64,000 bases of DNA from Bradyrhizobium sp. AUGA SZCCT0158 (GTDB taxonomy: Bacteria; Pseudomonadota; Alphaproteobacteria; Rhizobiales; Xanthobacteraceae): contig NZ_JAFCME010000003.1 of the NCBI RefSeq assembly GCF_018130065.1, positions 192,501 to 256,500 on the forward strand. Direction: 5' to 3'. The notes below the pieces were generated by a model. It saw only the letters and a list, made by a program, of their open reading frames with translations. It was not told the origin of the DNA and ran no database searches. The position numbers were made by a program, and so were the translations under genes. Of the stretch, positions 1 through 8,719 are shown piece after piece; the stretch's first letter is position 1, and every line of letters begins with the position of its first letter.

Positions 1-845
1 GCGTCCGGCTCTACCAGAGCATTTACGAGACCGCGTTGCGCAACAAGGTGCCGGCCACCGTCATCGAGGACATGGTCAAGATCTATTCCTACGACGTCGA
101 CTTCCAGCGCAAGGTGCAGCCCGGCGATTCCTTCGACGTGTTCTTCGCCGGCGAAGACGACGGCGCGACCATCACCGAAAAGACCGAGGTGCTGTTCGCT
201 TCGCTCACGGTCGGCGGTGAAACCAAGAAATATTACCGCTTCCAGACCCCGGACGACTCGGTCGTCGATTACTACGACGAGACCGGCAAGAGCGCGAAGA
301 AGTTCCTGGTGCGCAAACCCGTCAACAACGCGATCATGCGCTCGGGCTTCGGCGGACGCCGCCATCCGATCCTCGGCTACACCAAGATGCACACCGGCGT
401 CGACTGGGCCACGCCCTACGGCACGCCGATCTTCGCTTCCGGCAACGGCGTCGTCGAGAAAGTCGGCTGGGAAGGCGGCTACGGCAAATACGTCAAGCTG
501 AAGCACAACAACGGTTACGAGACCGCCTACGGCCACATGTCGGCGTTTGCCAAGGGCATGGAGCCCGGCAAGCGGGTGCGACAGGGCCAGGTGATCGGCT
601 TCGTCGGATCGACGGGCATGTCGACCGGCGCTCACGTGCACTACGAAATCCTGGTCAACGGCCGCTTCGTCGATCCGATGCGTGTGAAGCTGCCGCGTGG
701 CCGCTCGCTCGAAGGCGCGGTCATGGCGGGCTTCGAGAAGGAACGCGATCGCCTCGATATCCAGATGAACAATCGCGGCGGCGCGCGTGTCTCCGACGCC
801 GCCGGCAGCACCGCTGCGCCATCGGTGCGGCAAGTCAGTCGCTGA
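1..845 (+). CDS. M23 family murein metalloendopeptidase, 5' end missing
   Basis: The frame is already open at base 3, so the start lies outside the window; 280 codons and a TGA are visible. The C-terminal half is a LytM/M23 peptidase domain: the first zinc-ligand motif HTGVD is near visible residue 130, YGHM near 177 and the HVH motif near 211-213, so all expected metal and catalytic residues are present. Family members cut peptide cross-bridges in periplasmic murein. The part before the catalytic domain looks like the linker region found in large inner-membrane-anchored M23 proteins. The tail of about 50 residues after the domain is Arg/Ala-rich and probably disordered. Confidence 0.9.
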   Translation, partial: VRLYQSIYETALRNKVPATVIEDMVKIYSYDVDFQRKVQPGDSFDVFFAGEDDGATITEKTEVLFASLTVGGETKKYYRFQTPDDSVVDYYDETGKSAKKFLVRKPVNNAIMRSGFGGRRHPILGYTKMHTGVDWATPYGTPIFASGNGVVEKVGWEGGYGKYVKLKHNNGYETAYGHMSAFAKGMEPGKRVRQGQVIGFVGSTGMSTGAHVHYEILVNGRFVDPMRVKLPRGRSLEGAVMAGFEKERDRLDIQMNNRGGARVSDAAGSTAAPSVRQVSR

Positions 846-1072
846 GCCGCAGCGCTTCTCGGCTTCTCATCTTTTCATCTTTTCACTTCTCATCTTCGTC
901 AGCGTGAAGTTGGATGCGTTGCTGTTCCGCGACGCGGAATGTTTTGCGCGCACACGTACTTCACTCAAGTTCCTCCGCGACAAAATCGCATCGCGCGCGT
1001 CGCGATAATGCTTGCGAGCATTTCGTACGCGGTCCACTCTTGTTGCAAGAAGACGATGGGGGGCAGCGAAGG

Positions 1073-2029
1073 ATGCAGGCATATCTAGCACGGCGATTGT
1101 TGGCGCTTGTCCCGGCGCTGTTCTTTGCCAGCCTGATTGTCTTCGTCATCGTGCGGCTGGTGCCGGGCAACGTCATCGACATGATGCTCGCCCAGAACGA
1201 CGTCGGTGCCGACAAGCTCTCGCGTGACCAGCTGATCGCAACGCTCGGCCTCGATCGCCCGATGTGGCTGCAGTATTTTCACTGGATCGGCGGCATTCTC
1301 TTTCACGGCGATTTCGGCCGCTCGCTCTGGCAGAACACGCCGGTGCGCGAACTGCTCGGCGCACGGCTGCCGGTGACGTTCCAGCTCGGCTTCATGGCGC
1401 TGATCATCGCGCTCTGCATCGCGCTGCCTATCGGCATCTATTCTGCGATCCGGCAGGACACCGCCGGTGACTATCTCACCCGTTCGTTCTCGATCCTGAT
1501 GCTGGCGGTGCCGAGCTTCTGGATGGGCACCATGGTGATGGTGTTTCCGTCGATCTGGTGGGGCTGGTCGCCGCAGGTGAACTTCGTCGCGTTCACCGAT
1601 AATCCCCTGCAAAATCTCAAGCAGATGATTCTGCCGGCGATCATTCTGGGCACCGCGCTGTCGGCCATCACCATGCGCCTGACTCGCACCATGATGCTGG
1701 AGGTGCTGCGCCAGGACTATATCCGTACCGCCTGGGCCAAGGGCCTGTCGGAACAGCTGGTCGTCATCCGGCATGCGCTGCGCAACGCGCTGATCCCGGT
1801 GGTCACGCTGATCGGCTTGCAGGCGCCGATCCTGATCGGCGGCGCCGTCATCGTCGAGCAGATCTTCGTCATTCCCGGCATGGGGCTGTTGCTGCTCGAC
1901 GCCATCAGCCAGCGCGACTATCCGATCATTACCGGCGTCAGCCTCGTGATCGGTCTTTGCGTGATGCTGATCAATCTCGCCGTCGACCTGAGCTACGGCC
2001 TGCTCGATCCCAAGGTGAGATACCGCTGA
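1073..2029 (+). CDS. ABC transporter permease, DppB/OppB type
   Basis: Encodes 318 residues of an inner-membrane permease for a peptide-type importer. The N-terminus (MQAYLARRLLALVPALFFAS) is the usual first membrane helix of DppB proteins, several more hydrophobic segments follow, and the EAA-type cytoplasmic loop that contacts the ATPase is seen as YIRTAWAKGL. The ATG at 1073 was chosen over upstream in-frame codons because the family begins at this helix and GCGAAGG lies just before it. The TGA overlaps the next ATG (TGATG at 2027-2031), so translation of the two permeases is probably coupled. First gene of a five-gene importer operon ending at 6642. Confidence 0.93.
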   Translation: MQAYLARRLLALVPALFFASLIVFVIVRLVPGNVIDMMLAQNDVGADKLSRDQLIATLGLDRPMWLQYFHWIGGILFHGDFGRSLWQNTPVRELLGARLPVTFQLGFMALIIALCIALPIGIYSAIRQDTAGDYLTRSFSILMLAVPSFWMGTMVMVFPSIWWGWSPQVNFVAFTDNPLQNLKQMILPAIILGTALSAITMRLTRTMMLEVLRQDYIRTAWAKGLSEQLVVIRHALRNALIPVVTLIGLQAPILIGGAVIVEQIFVIPGMGLLLLDAISQRDYPIITGVSLVIGLCVMLINLAVDLSYGLLDPKVRYR

Positions 2030-2925
2030 TGACGCTGGCGATCGATATTCCGGCCACGAGCGGCAAGACCGAGCGCAACGGCGTCCTCCGCTTCGTCATT
2101 CGCCTGTTCCGCGAGAAGCCGCTCGGCGCCGCCGGCGGCGTCATCTTTATCCTGTTCCTGCTGTGCGGGATCTTCGCCGATGTCCTGGCGCCCTATGGCA
2201 TGAACCAGATCAGCCCGCGCAACCGCCTGATGGCGCCGTCATGGGCCTATCCGTTCGGAACCGACAATCTCGGCCGCGACATGCTCTCGCGCTGTCTCTA
2301 TGGCGCCCAGATTTCGGTGATCATCGCCTTTACCGCCGCGACGCTGGCGACCATCATCTCGATCGTGATCGGCATCATCACCGGTTATCTCGGCGGCAAG
2401 TTCGATCTCGTCACGCAGCGCTTCGTCGATGCCTGGATGAGCTTTCCCGATCTCATCATCCTGCTGGTCGTGGTCTCGGTGCTCGGCCCCGGCCTGCCGC
2501 AGATCATCGGCACGCTCGGTCTGCTGCTCGGCATCGCCGGGTCGCGCATCATCCGTTCCGCCGTGGTGTCGGTGCGCGAGAACATGTATGTGCACGCCGC
2601 CCAATCGATCGGCGCCTCGACCGGCCGCATCCTGTGGCGGCACATCCTGCCCAACATCATGCCGCCGATCATCGTGCTGTTTACGACGCGTGTCGGCACC
2701 GTGATCCTCGCCGAGTCGGGCCTGTCGTTCCTCGGCCTTGGCGTGCCGCCGCCGACCCCGACCTGGGGCGGCATGCTGTCGGGCTCGGGCCGCACCTTCA
2801 TGTTCCAGGGACCGTGGCTTGCGCTGGCGCCGGGTCTTTGTCTGACGATCGTCGTTTATTCCACCAACGTGTTCGGAGATGCCCTGCGGGATCTGCTCGA
2901 CCCACGCATGCGCGGATCAAGATAA
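2029..2925 (+). CDS. ABC transporter permease, DppC/OppC type
   Basis: Encodes 298 residues, partner permease to the preceding gene. It shows the DppC plan: a cytoplasmic N-terminus of about 30 residues, a first membrane helix (AAGGVIFILFLLCGIFADVL), the FGTDNLGRDMLSR motif characteristic of this family, and a binding-protein-dependent transport domain with the loop VHAAQSIGAS. The start overlaps the stop of the upstream permease by one base, typical of tightly coupled subunits. The binding-protein gene starts 27 bases downstream. Confidence 0.93.
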   Translation: MTLAIDIPATSGKTERNGVLRFVIRLFREKPLGAAGGVIFILFLLCGIFADVLAPYGMNQISPRNRLMAPSWAYPFGTDNLGRDMLSRCLYGAQISVIIAFTAATLATIISIVIGIITGYLGGKFDLVTQRFVDAWMSFPDLIILLVVVSVLGPGLPQIIGTLGLLLGIAGSRIIRSAVVSVRENMYVHAAQSIGASTGRILWRHILPNIMPPIIVLFTTRVGTVILAESGLSFLGLGVPPPTPTWGGMLSGSGRTFMFQGPWLALAPGLCLTIVVYSTNVFGDALRDLLDPRMRGSR

Positions 2926-2952
2926 CCAGAAAATAATATCCAGGAGGAAGTC

Positions 2953-4659
2953 ATGCCCCATTCACGCGCCGCATCACGTCTCGCCGCCGTGTCAGTCGCC
3001 GTCGCGCTGTCGCTTGCAACCCCCGCATTCTCGCAATCCGAAGCGCCGCCAAAACCCGGCGGCACGCTGGAGATTGGGACAGTTTATGTCACGCTCTCGG
3101 CGCTCTCCTGGGATCTGGCCGACTGGAACTGGAAGCAGAACCACGATACCGGCCAGGTCTACGAGCAACTTTTCGCCGCGGACCTCTCCAAGTCCAAACG
3201 GCTTGGCGGCAAGCATTCGTTCTACGCCGATGCCTGGATTCCTTCGGATGCGATCCGCGGCGAACTTGCCGAAAAATGGGAGTGGAAGCAAAATCCGCTC
3301 CGCCTCGAGATCAATTTGCGCAAGGGGGTGATGTTTCCCGACAAGCCCGGGGTGATGGCGGCGCGCGAACTGGTCGCCGATGACGTGGTGTTCTCCTTCA
3401 ACCACCGCGACAAGAGCCCCAAGAAAATCGCCACTTATTTCGATCACATCGACAAGGTCGAAGCCACCGACAAGCACACCGTGCTTTTCACCTTCAAGAA
3501 CTACAACGCGGAATGGGACTATCGCTTCGGCTGGGGCTATTATTCCGGCATCATCCCGAAGGAAGTCGTCGACGCCGGCGCCGGCAACTGGAAGAACATC
3601 AACGGGACCGGCCCGTTCCAGCTTGCCGAGTTCGTGCAAGGCAACTCGAACACCTATGTCAAGAATCCGAACTACTGGGGCACGGAGAAGATCAACGGCG
3701 TCGAAACCAAGCTCCCGCTGGTCGACAAGGTGGTCTACCGCACGATCAAGGACGAGGCGACCTTCCTCACGGCATTGCGAACCGGCAAACTCGACATTCT
3801 CGAAAACATCAGATGGTCCGCGGTCGATGAGCTCAAGAAGAGCGCACCGCAGCTAAAGTGGTCGAAATGGCTCTCGATGAGCGGCCAGTTCCTCGCCATG
3901 CGCGTCGATACCAAGCCGTTCGACGATGTTCGCGTCCGGCGCGCCCTCAATCTCGCCGTCAACAAGCAGGAGATCGTCAAGGAATATTACGGCGGCAACG
4001 CCGAGTTGTTCGCCTACCCGCAGCACCCCGATTATCTCGGCTATTTCGAGCCGCTCGAGGCGATGCCGGACTCGATCAAGGAACTCTTCACCTACAACCC
4101 CGAGAAAGCCAAGAAGCTGCTCGCCGAGGCCGGCGTTCCGAAGGGGTTTACCCTCAAGGTTCAGGTATGTGCGTGCGTGCCCGACCATATCGACCTGATA
4201 CCGCTCCTGGCGGCCTATTATGAGCAGGTCGGCGTCAAGCTGGACATTCAAACCATGGAATACGGTGCGTTCCTTTCGGCCATGACCACCAAGACCAATG
4301 CACCGGGCTATCTCATGAACAACGGGCACACCAATCCGACGACGACCATTCGCAAGAGCTTCGTCAAGGGCCAGGTCTGGAACCCGTCGCAATGGTCCGA
4401 TCCCGAATACGACAAGAAGATGGATGCGGTTTATCTGGAGCCGGACGAGAGCAAGCGCCAGGCCATGCTGAAGGAGATGACGCGGGAGATTCTGGACAAG
4501 GCTCCCTATGTGTGGCTTCCCACCCCGTACATCTTCACGGCCTGGTGGCCCTGGGTGAAGAACTACGCTGGCGAACTCCGCGCCGGTGCCGTTCGTCCGG
4601 GACCGATCTATGCCCGCATTTGGGTCGATCAGGACCTCAAGAAGAAGATGGGCCATTGA
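2953..4659 (+). CDS. ABC transporter substrate-binding protein, family 5 (peptide/nickel type)
   Basis: Encodes 568 residues. The first 28 residues form a Sec signal peptide (basic start, Ala/Val-rich core, likely cut near AFS-Q), so the protein is periplasmic. The mature part has the SBP family 5 layout, including FKNYNAEWDYRF, GTGPFQL, the FDDVRVRRALNLAVNK hallmark near residue 320, and PYVWLPTPYIFTAWW close to the end. AGGAGGAAG lies before the ATG. It sits between the permeases and the ATPases of one importer. The family binds peptides, opines, sugars or nickel; the sequence alone does not say which. Confidence 0.92.
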   Translation: MPHSRAASRLAAVSVAVALSLATPAFSQSEAPPKPGGTLEIGTVYVTLSALSWDLADWNWKQNHDTGQVYEQLFAADLSKSKRLGGKHSFYADAWIPSDAIRGELAEKWEWKQNPLRLEINLRKGVMFPDKPGVMAARELVADDVVFSFNHRDKSPKKIATYFDHIDKVEATDKHTVLFTFKNYNAEWDYRFGWGYYSGIIPKEVVDAGAGNWKNINGTGPFQLAEFVQGNSNTYVKNPNYWGTEKINGVETKLPLVDKVVYRTIKDEATFLTALRTGKLDILENIRWSAVDELKKSAPQLKWSKWLSMSGQFLAMRVDTKPFDDVRVRRALNLAVNKQEIVKEYYGGNAELFAYPQHPDYLGYFEPLEAMPDSIKELFTYNPEKAKKLLAEAGVPKGFTLKVQVCACVPDHIDLIPLLAAYYEQVGVKLDIQTMEYGAFLSAMTTKTNAPGYLMNNGHTNPTTTIRKSFVKGQVWNPSQWSDPEYDKKMDAVYLEPDESKRQAMLKEMTREILDKAPYVWLPTPYIFTAWWPWVKNYAGELRAGAVRPGPIYARIWVDQDLKKKMGH

Positions 4660-4673
4660 GCGGGACCGCGGCG

Positions 4674-5645
4674 ATGACGCGTCCACTGCTGGAAGTCAAA
4701 AACCTGACCACGCGGTTCCGCACCGAGCGCGGAACCGTGACCGCGGTCGATGGCGTCTCGTTTCATGTCGATCCCGGCGAGACGCTCGCGATCGTCGGCG
4801 AGTCCGGATCCGGCAAGAGCGTGACCGCGCTCTCCGTGCTGCGCCTGATCCCGAATCCGCCCGGCCGGATCGAGAACGGCGAAATCCTGTTTGACGGCAC
4901 GGATCTGTTGAAGCTCGACGATCCCGGCATCCGCGCGGTCCGCGGCAACAAGATCGCGATGATCTTCCAGGAGCCGATGTCCTCGCTCAACCCGGCGCTG
5001 ACCGTCGGCCTCCAGGTCGCCGAGCCGATCAACGTGCATCGGGGCACGCCGTGGGAGAAGGCCTATGAAGCCGCGACCGAACTGATCGGCCGCGTCCGCA
5101 TCGGCGATGCCGCGAGCCGGCTCGGCTCCTATCCGCACCAATATTCCGGCGGCATGCGCCAGCGCGTCATGATCGCAATGGCGCTGGCCTGCGCGCCGCG
5201 CCTGATTATCGCCGATGAGCCGACCACGGCGCTCGACGTCACGGTGCAGGCGCAGATCCTGGACCTCTTGAAGGAAGTCACGCGTGAGACCGGCTCATCG
5301 CTGATCCTGATCACCCACGATCTCGGCGTCGTCGCCCGCTACGCCGACCGCGTCGCGGTCATGTATGGAGGCCGCATCGTCGAGGTCGCTCCGGCGCGCG
5401 AGCTCTACGCCCGGCCGCAGCATCCCTATACGTCGGGCCTGATGGCCTCTGTCCCTCGCCTCGATGGCGGCGGCGGCCGACGCCTGATGCCGATCGAGGG
5501 CCAACCGCCTGATCTGGCCAGCCTGCCGCCCGGCTGTTCCTTCGCGCCGCGCTGCCGCGCGATCCTGGATCAATGCCGAACCGCGAAGCCTGAGCTGCTT
5601 CAGGTCGCCGACCGTCACGCCAAAGCGTGTTTCGCCCATGTCTGA
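4674..5645 (+). CDS. ABC transporter ATP-binding protein, DppD/OppD type
   Basis: Encodes 323 residues of a cytoplasmic ATPase. Visible motifs are Walker A GESGSGKS, the ABC signature YSGGMRQR, and Walker [13 protein letters not shown] followed by the switch His in ITHDLG. The C-terminus has the oligopeptide/dipeptide extension with [14 protein letters not shown], the cysteine cluster that in several family members binds an iron-sulfur centre. The ATG at 4674 is the first codon that gives the normal N-terminus. It overlaps the following ATPase gene by 8 bases, so the two probably form a heterodimer on the two permeases. Confidence 0.94.
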   Translation: MTRPLLEVKNLTTRFRTERGTVTAVDGVSFHVDPGETLAIVGESGSGKSVTALSVLRLIPNPPGRIENGEILFDGTDLLKLDDPGIRAVRGNKIAMIFQEPMSSLNPALTVGLQVAEPINVHRGTPWEKAYEAATELIGRVRIGDAASRLGSYPHQYSGGMRQRVMIAMALACAPRLIIADEPTTALDVTVQAQILDLLKEVTRETGSSLILITHDLGVVARYADRVAVMYGGRIVEVAPARELYARPQHPYTSGLMASVPRLDGGGGRRLMPIEGQPPDLASLPPGCSFAPRCRAILDQCRTAKPELLQVADRHAKACFAHV

Positions 5646-6642
5646 CGCGCTGCCCCCATCCGTCGATACCATCCTCCGGGTCGAGGATCTGAAGGTTCAT
5701 TTCCCGGTCACCAAGGGCATCATCCTTCAGCGCCAGGTCGCGACCGTCAAAGCCGTCGACGGCGTTTCGTTCACGATCCGGCGCGGCGAGACGCTCGGCC
5801 TCGTCGGCGAAAGCGGCTCCGGCAAATCGACCACGGGACTTGCGGTGCTGCGGATGCTGACGCCGACCGCTGGGCGGATCGTGTTCGAGGGACAGGACAT
5901 CGCCCCGCACCGCGGCGCCGAACTGTTGGGTGTGCGGCGCCGGATGCAGATGGTCTATCAGGACCCTTATGGCTCGCTCAATCCGCGGATGACGATCCGC
6001 AACATCGTCGGCGAGCCGCTGGCGGTTCACGGCCTCGATGGCGACAAGGCGGCGACCCGCGACAAGATCGCTTCCCTGATCGCTTCCGTCGGCCTGTTGC
6101 CCGACATGGCCGATCGCTATCCGCATGAATTCTCCGGCGGCCAGCGCCAGCGCATCGGCATCGCCCGCGCGCTGGCGCTGGAGCCGAGCCTCTTGATCGC
6201 CGACGAGCCGGTGTCCGCGCTCGACGTCTCGATCCAGGCCCAGGTCATCAATTTGTTCATGGACCTGCAGGAGCGGCTCGGGCTGACCTATCTGTTCATC
6301 GCGCATGATCTGGCGGTCGTCCGCCACATCTCGACGCGGATCGCGGTGATGTATCTCGGCCGCCTCGTCGAAATCGCCGACCGCGACGATCTCTATCGCA
6401 ATCCGCTGCACCCCTACACCGAAGCCCTGATGGCGGCGGTGCCCGTCGCCGACCCCGAGGTGGAGGCGCGCCGGCCGCGTGCGGTGATTTCAGGCGAAGT
6501 GCCGAGCGCGCTGCGGCCGCCGCCCGGATGCAGCTTTCACACCCGCTGCCCCCGCGCCATGGCAGTGTGCAAGACCGATCAGCCGCCGCTCCGCGAACTC
6601 GGTCCGGGACGCGCGGTCGCCTGTCATCTCCACGCAGGCTGA
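5638..6642 (+). CDS. ABC transporter ATP-binding protein, DppF/OppF type
   Basis: Encodes 334 residues, second ATPase of the importer. It has Walker [10 protein letters not shown], signature [15 protein letters not shown], Walker [13 protein letters not shown] and the H-switch IAHDL. The C-terminal extension again carries the cysteine cluster [14 protein letters not shown]. The start overlaps the preceding gene by 8 bases. This is the last gene of the 1073-6642 operon; the opposite strand right after its stop carries the remnant of a cell-wall hydrolase gene. Confidence 0.94.
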   Translation: MSDALPPSVDTILRVEDLKVHFPVTKGIILQRQVATVKAVDGVSFTIRRGETLGLVGESGSGKSTTGLAVLRMLTPTAGRIVFEGQDIAPHRGAELLGVRRRMQMVYQDPYGSLNPRMTIRNIVGEPLAVHGLDGDKAATRDKIASLIASVGLLPDMADRYPHEFSGGQRQRIGIARALALEPSLLIADEPVSALDVSIQAQVINLFMDLQERLGLTYLFIAHDLAVVRHISTRIAVMYLGRLVEIADRDDLYRNPLHPYTEALMAAVPVADPEVEARRPRAVISGEVPSALRPPPGCSFHTRCPRAMAVCKTDQPPLRELGPGRAVACHLHAG

Positions 6643-6791
6643 GCGATCGCATTCGCCAGGGCGGCCAATTGTTGCGGTTGGCCACCGTCGGCGAATCATT
6701 TGACGATCAGGCGCGCGATTTCTTCGCGGCCGTTGGGCACGGCGGCCAAGTCGAAGTCGACAGGTGCGGATGAAGCTGCTGACGCGGCCAT
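6640..6791 (-). pseudogene. Remnant of a phage-tail-lysozyme-type cell-wall hydrolase gene
   Basis: Read on the minus strand, an ATG at 6791 preceded by GGAGGAGTAAGTG opens a 31-codon frame ending in TGA at 6696-6698. The same frame continues past this stop with [18 protein letters not shown] before running into the 3' end of the oppF-type gene. That segment matches FADEGYGRHHQIAALANAIG in the intact hydrolase ending at 6850, and the residues before the stop (IARLIVK) align with FAGLILKA there. I therefore read it as the start of a duplicated tail-lysozyme domain, broken by an in-frame stop and cut off at about 6640. The 31-residue piece could still be translated because its ribosome site is intact. 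Confidence 0.6.
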
Positions 6792-6849
6792 CACTTACTC
6801 CTCCAATAGTCGGCGACTGCTTTCATTGCTCGTGAATCGAGGATCAACC

Positions 6850-7965
6850 TCAAGCGATCAGGGCTTGCGCGATCTTGAAGCGCTTTGTGGTCTGACCCGC
6901 CGGATCCGCGGGCCTCTCCACGCGGCGCACAAATACTTCCACAGCCGTGTGGAGATCCGTGGCGCTTCTAAAGGAGGGAACCCCGTTGGCTTCCGCGATG
7001 ATCAAATGCGTGTTGAAGGCCGGATCCATCAGCCGCTCCACAGTGTGACCGGTTCCAACGCCGCCATCGCGGTTTAGCTGGAACAGCCCCACGCTATCCT
7101 CGCCCTGCGTATTATGCGCCCTGGGATTGAGTTTGGACTCACCGATTGCATTCGCAAGAGCGGCGATCTGGTGATGCCGCCCATAACCCTCGTCGGCGAA
7201 AGCTTTCAAGATCAAACCGGCAAACTGCCGGTTAGCGGCAGCGATATCTGTCGGCAACGTGATTCCATCGATCGAGACCGCTCCAACTGCGCCAGGCTGG
7301 TCAAGCCATCGTACCTCTGCGATCCGGCTCACCAGGAACGGTGTCTTGCCCACTCTCCTGCTCTGGTTGCCGCCGAGCAAAATGACTTTCTTCTTGTCCG
7401 CAGAGAACTCGAGGAAGAAGCCGACATGCCCGGTTCCGCTGGTCGCTCCCGGCTCGAGCGAAAGAACGACGACGGCTCCGCGCGGGATCGTGGCCGACTG
7501 CAACGAAAAGTTGACTCCCCATTTCCTCCAGCTGATCGCCGCCGCCGCTTCTCTCGGCACACTCTCCTTGATGATCGGGTTGTCACACCCCTTCATGCAA
7601 TGCGCAGCGAACGCTCCGCACCATGCCGGGGGTGGGTTGGTGTTAGGGTCGCCACCAAAATCCGTGTGCTTGAAATATCCGCTGATTTCAGCATTGTGCG
7701 TACCTTCCTTGACGCCCTCAGCCTCGGCCTTCTCGGCGACGGCCATCCAGGGAGCCCCTCCGGCGGTCACGACCGGGATCATCTCCGGTCGGTGCTTTTC
7801 AATTCTGCCCAATGCGGCGACCAGCAGCTTCTTGAGCGTATCTTCCGCGATGTCGACAACCGACTTGAGCGTGCTCGGATTGGCCTCTGTGCCGAAGAAG
7901 ACCGTCGGCAGGCCGGAAAGCTTCTCCCGCGCCTTGAACAACGCTGCCAGTTCTTCGGCCGTCAT
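6850..7965 (-). CDS. CHAP-type amidase plus phage-tail-lysozyme-like protein
   Basis: Encodes 371 residues with no signal peptide. A middle domain of about 150 residues has the plan of a CHAP/TIGR02594 cysteine hydrolase: PAWCGAFAAHCMKG supplies the catalytic Cys and GTGHVGFFLEF the His. The C-terminal part from about residue 245 resembles the phage tail lysozyme family: IAALANAIGESKLNP with a Glu, then SVGLFQLNRDGG. Both domains act on murein. The frame stays open upstream of the ATG for 30 codons and looks coding, and it abuts the stop of the gene before it, so the two may be one gene split by a frameshift. GC is lower than in the flanking importer genes. Confidence 0.75.
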   Translation of the reverse strand: MTAEELAALFKAREKLSGLPTVFFGTEANPSTLKSVVDIAEDTLKKLLVAALGRIEKHRPEMIPVVTAGGAPWMAVAEKAEAEGVKEGTHNAEISGYFKHTDFGGDPNTNPPPAWCGAFAAHCMKGCDNPIIKESVPREAAAAISWRKWGVNFSLQSATIPRGAVVVLSLEPGATSGTGHVGFFLEFSADKKKVILLGGNQSRRVGKTPFLVSRIAEVRWLDQPGAVGAVSIDGITLPTDIAAANRQFAGLILKAFADEGYGRHHQIAALANAIGESKLNPRAHNTQGEDSVGLFQLNRDGGVGTGHTVERLMDPAFNTHLIIAEANGVPSFRSATDLHTAVEVFVRRVERPADPAGQTTKRFKIAQALIA

Positions 7966-8050
7966 GACGGCCTTGAGGACGTCCTTGATCGAGGTCTCCG
8001 GCGCAGTACCTGCATCCTGCGCGTCGAGAATGGCGATCGCCGCGGCCGGG

Positions 8051-8704
8051 CTATTCCGTCACATGCGCAAAGAACATGTCGAGGAAGCTCGGAATGAACG
8101 GGTCCTCCGCCGTGGCCTTTCCGGCGTCGAGGCGAATTTTACTCATCGCCTTTCCATGGACGTGCTGCCGCCAGGCCGCGCCGGGGATCTGCAGCACCGA
8201 ATGGTCGCGATCACTCGCGCGGACATCTTTGGCGAGCGCACCGCCGTTATCGGTAAAATCCTTCCATTCGGCGACGGTGACCTGGAGTGCTCCAACGCCG
8301 TCGGAGCCAGGAATATTCTTTCCCAAATTCCTGATGTCCGTTTCATAAAGCGCCCGCGCGATCAGAAAATCGGCGGAAACCACCCAGGGCCGGATTGTGA
8401 CCGCGGGCGGCGCTCCCTCCACGGGCTTCGTCTCATCGTTGAAGAGAAATTGGACGTTGACGCATTCCTGAACAAAGCCTTTCTCATTTATCGGCAGCCT
8501 GGCCGCATCAGGTAATTCTTCGCAATCGTCCTTGAGCATCCAGCCGTTCAGGTTGGCGTTGATCTCAAAGAAGAGAAAACCGTCGGACTCCCGAACGGGG
8601 TCGCCAAGTTCATCTCCCTGCTGCATTGTTTTCTTGTTCCTCGACGTCGCGCGCGGTTCCTCCCGCAAGCGGGCGACCACATCTTCCTTGACGACGTAAA
8701 CCAT
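8051..8704 (-). CDS. SH3-like plus lysozyme-like cell-wall protein
   Basis: Encodes 217 residues, no signal peptide seen. Residues 1-65 look like a bacterial SH3-type wall-binding module (VVARLREEPRAT, then FFEINANLNGWML). Residues 110-200 resemble a lysozyme/transglycosylase fold: FLIARALYETDIRNLG with an acidic residue followed by GSDGVGALQVTVAEW. The protein is the second gene after the lipoprotein (15-base gap) and precedes the CHAP protein. Its stop TAG at 8051 lies where the frame of the next gene begins to look coding, so a single longer protein with SH3, lysozyme, CHAP and tail-lysozyme modules is possible. Confidence 0.68.
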   Translation of the reverse strand: MVYVVKEDVVARLREEPRATSRNKKTMQQGDELGDPVRESDGFLFFEINANLNGWMLKDDCEELPDAARLPINEKGFVQECVNVQFLFNDETKPVEGAPPAVTIRPWVVSADFLIARALYETDIRNLGKNIPGSDGVGALQVTVAEWKDFTDNGGALAKDVRASDRDHSVLQIPGAAWRQHVHGKAMSKIRLDAGKATAEDPFIPSFLDMFFAHVTE

Positions 8705-8719
8705 CTCGGTACTCCGGGT

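Noticed and set aside
1007..1022. Palindrome AATGCT-TGCG-AGCATT before the importer operon
   Set aside because: Short arms, no second copy, and no known operator of this form; may be chance.
7259..8515. Long plus-strand frame of 418 codons opposite the hydrolase genes
   Set aside because: No ribosome site or family resemblance; the opposite strand has clear hydrolase motifs in the same place.
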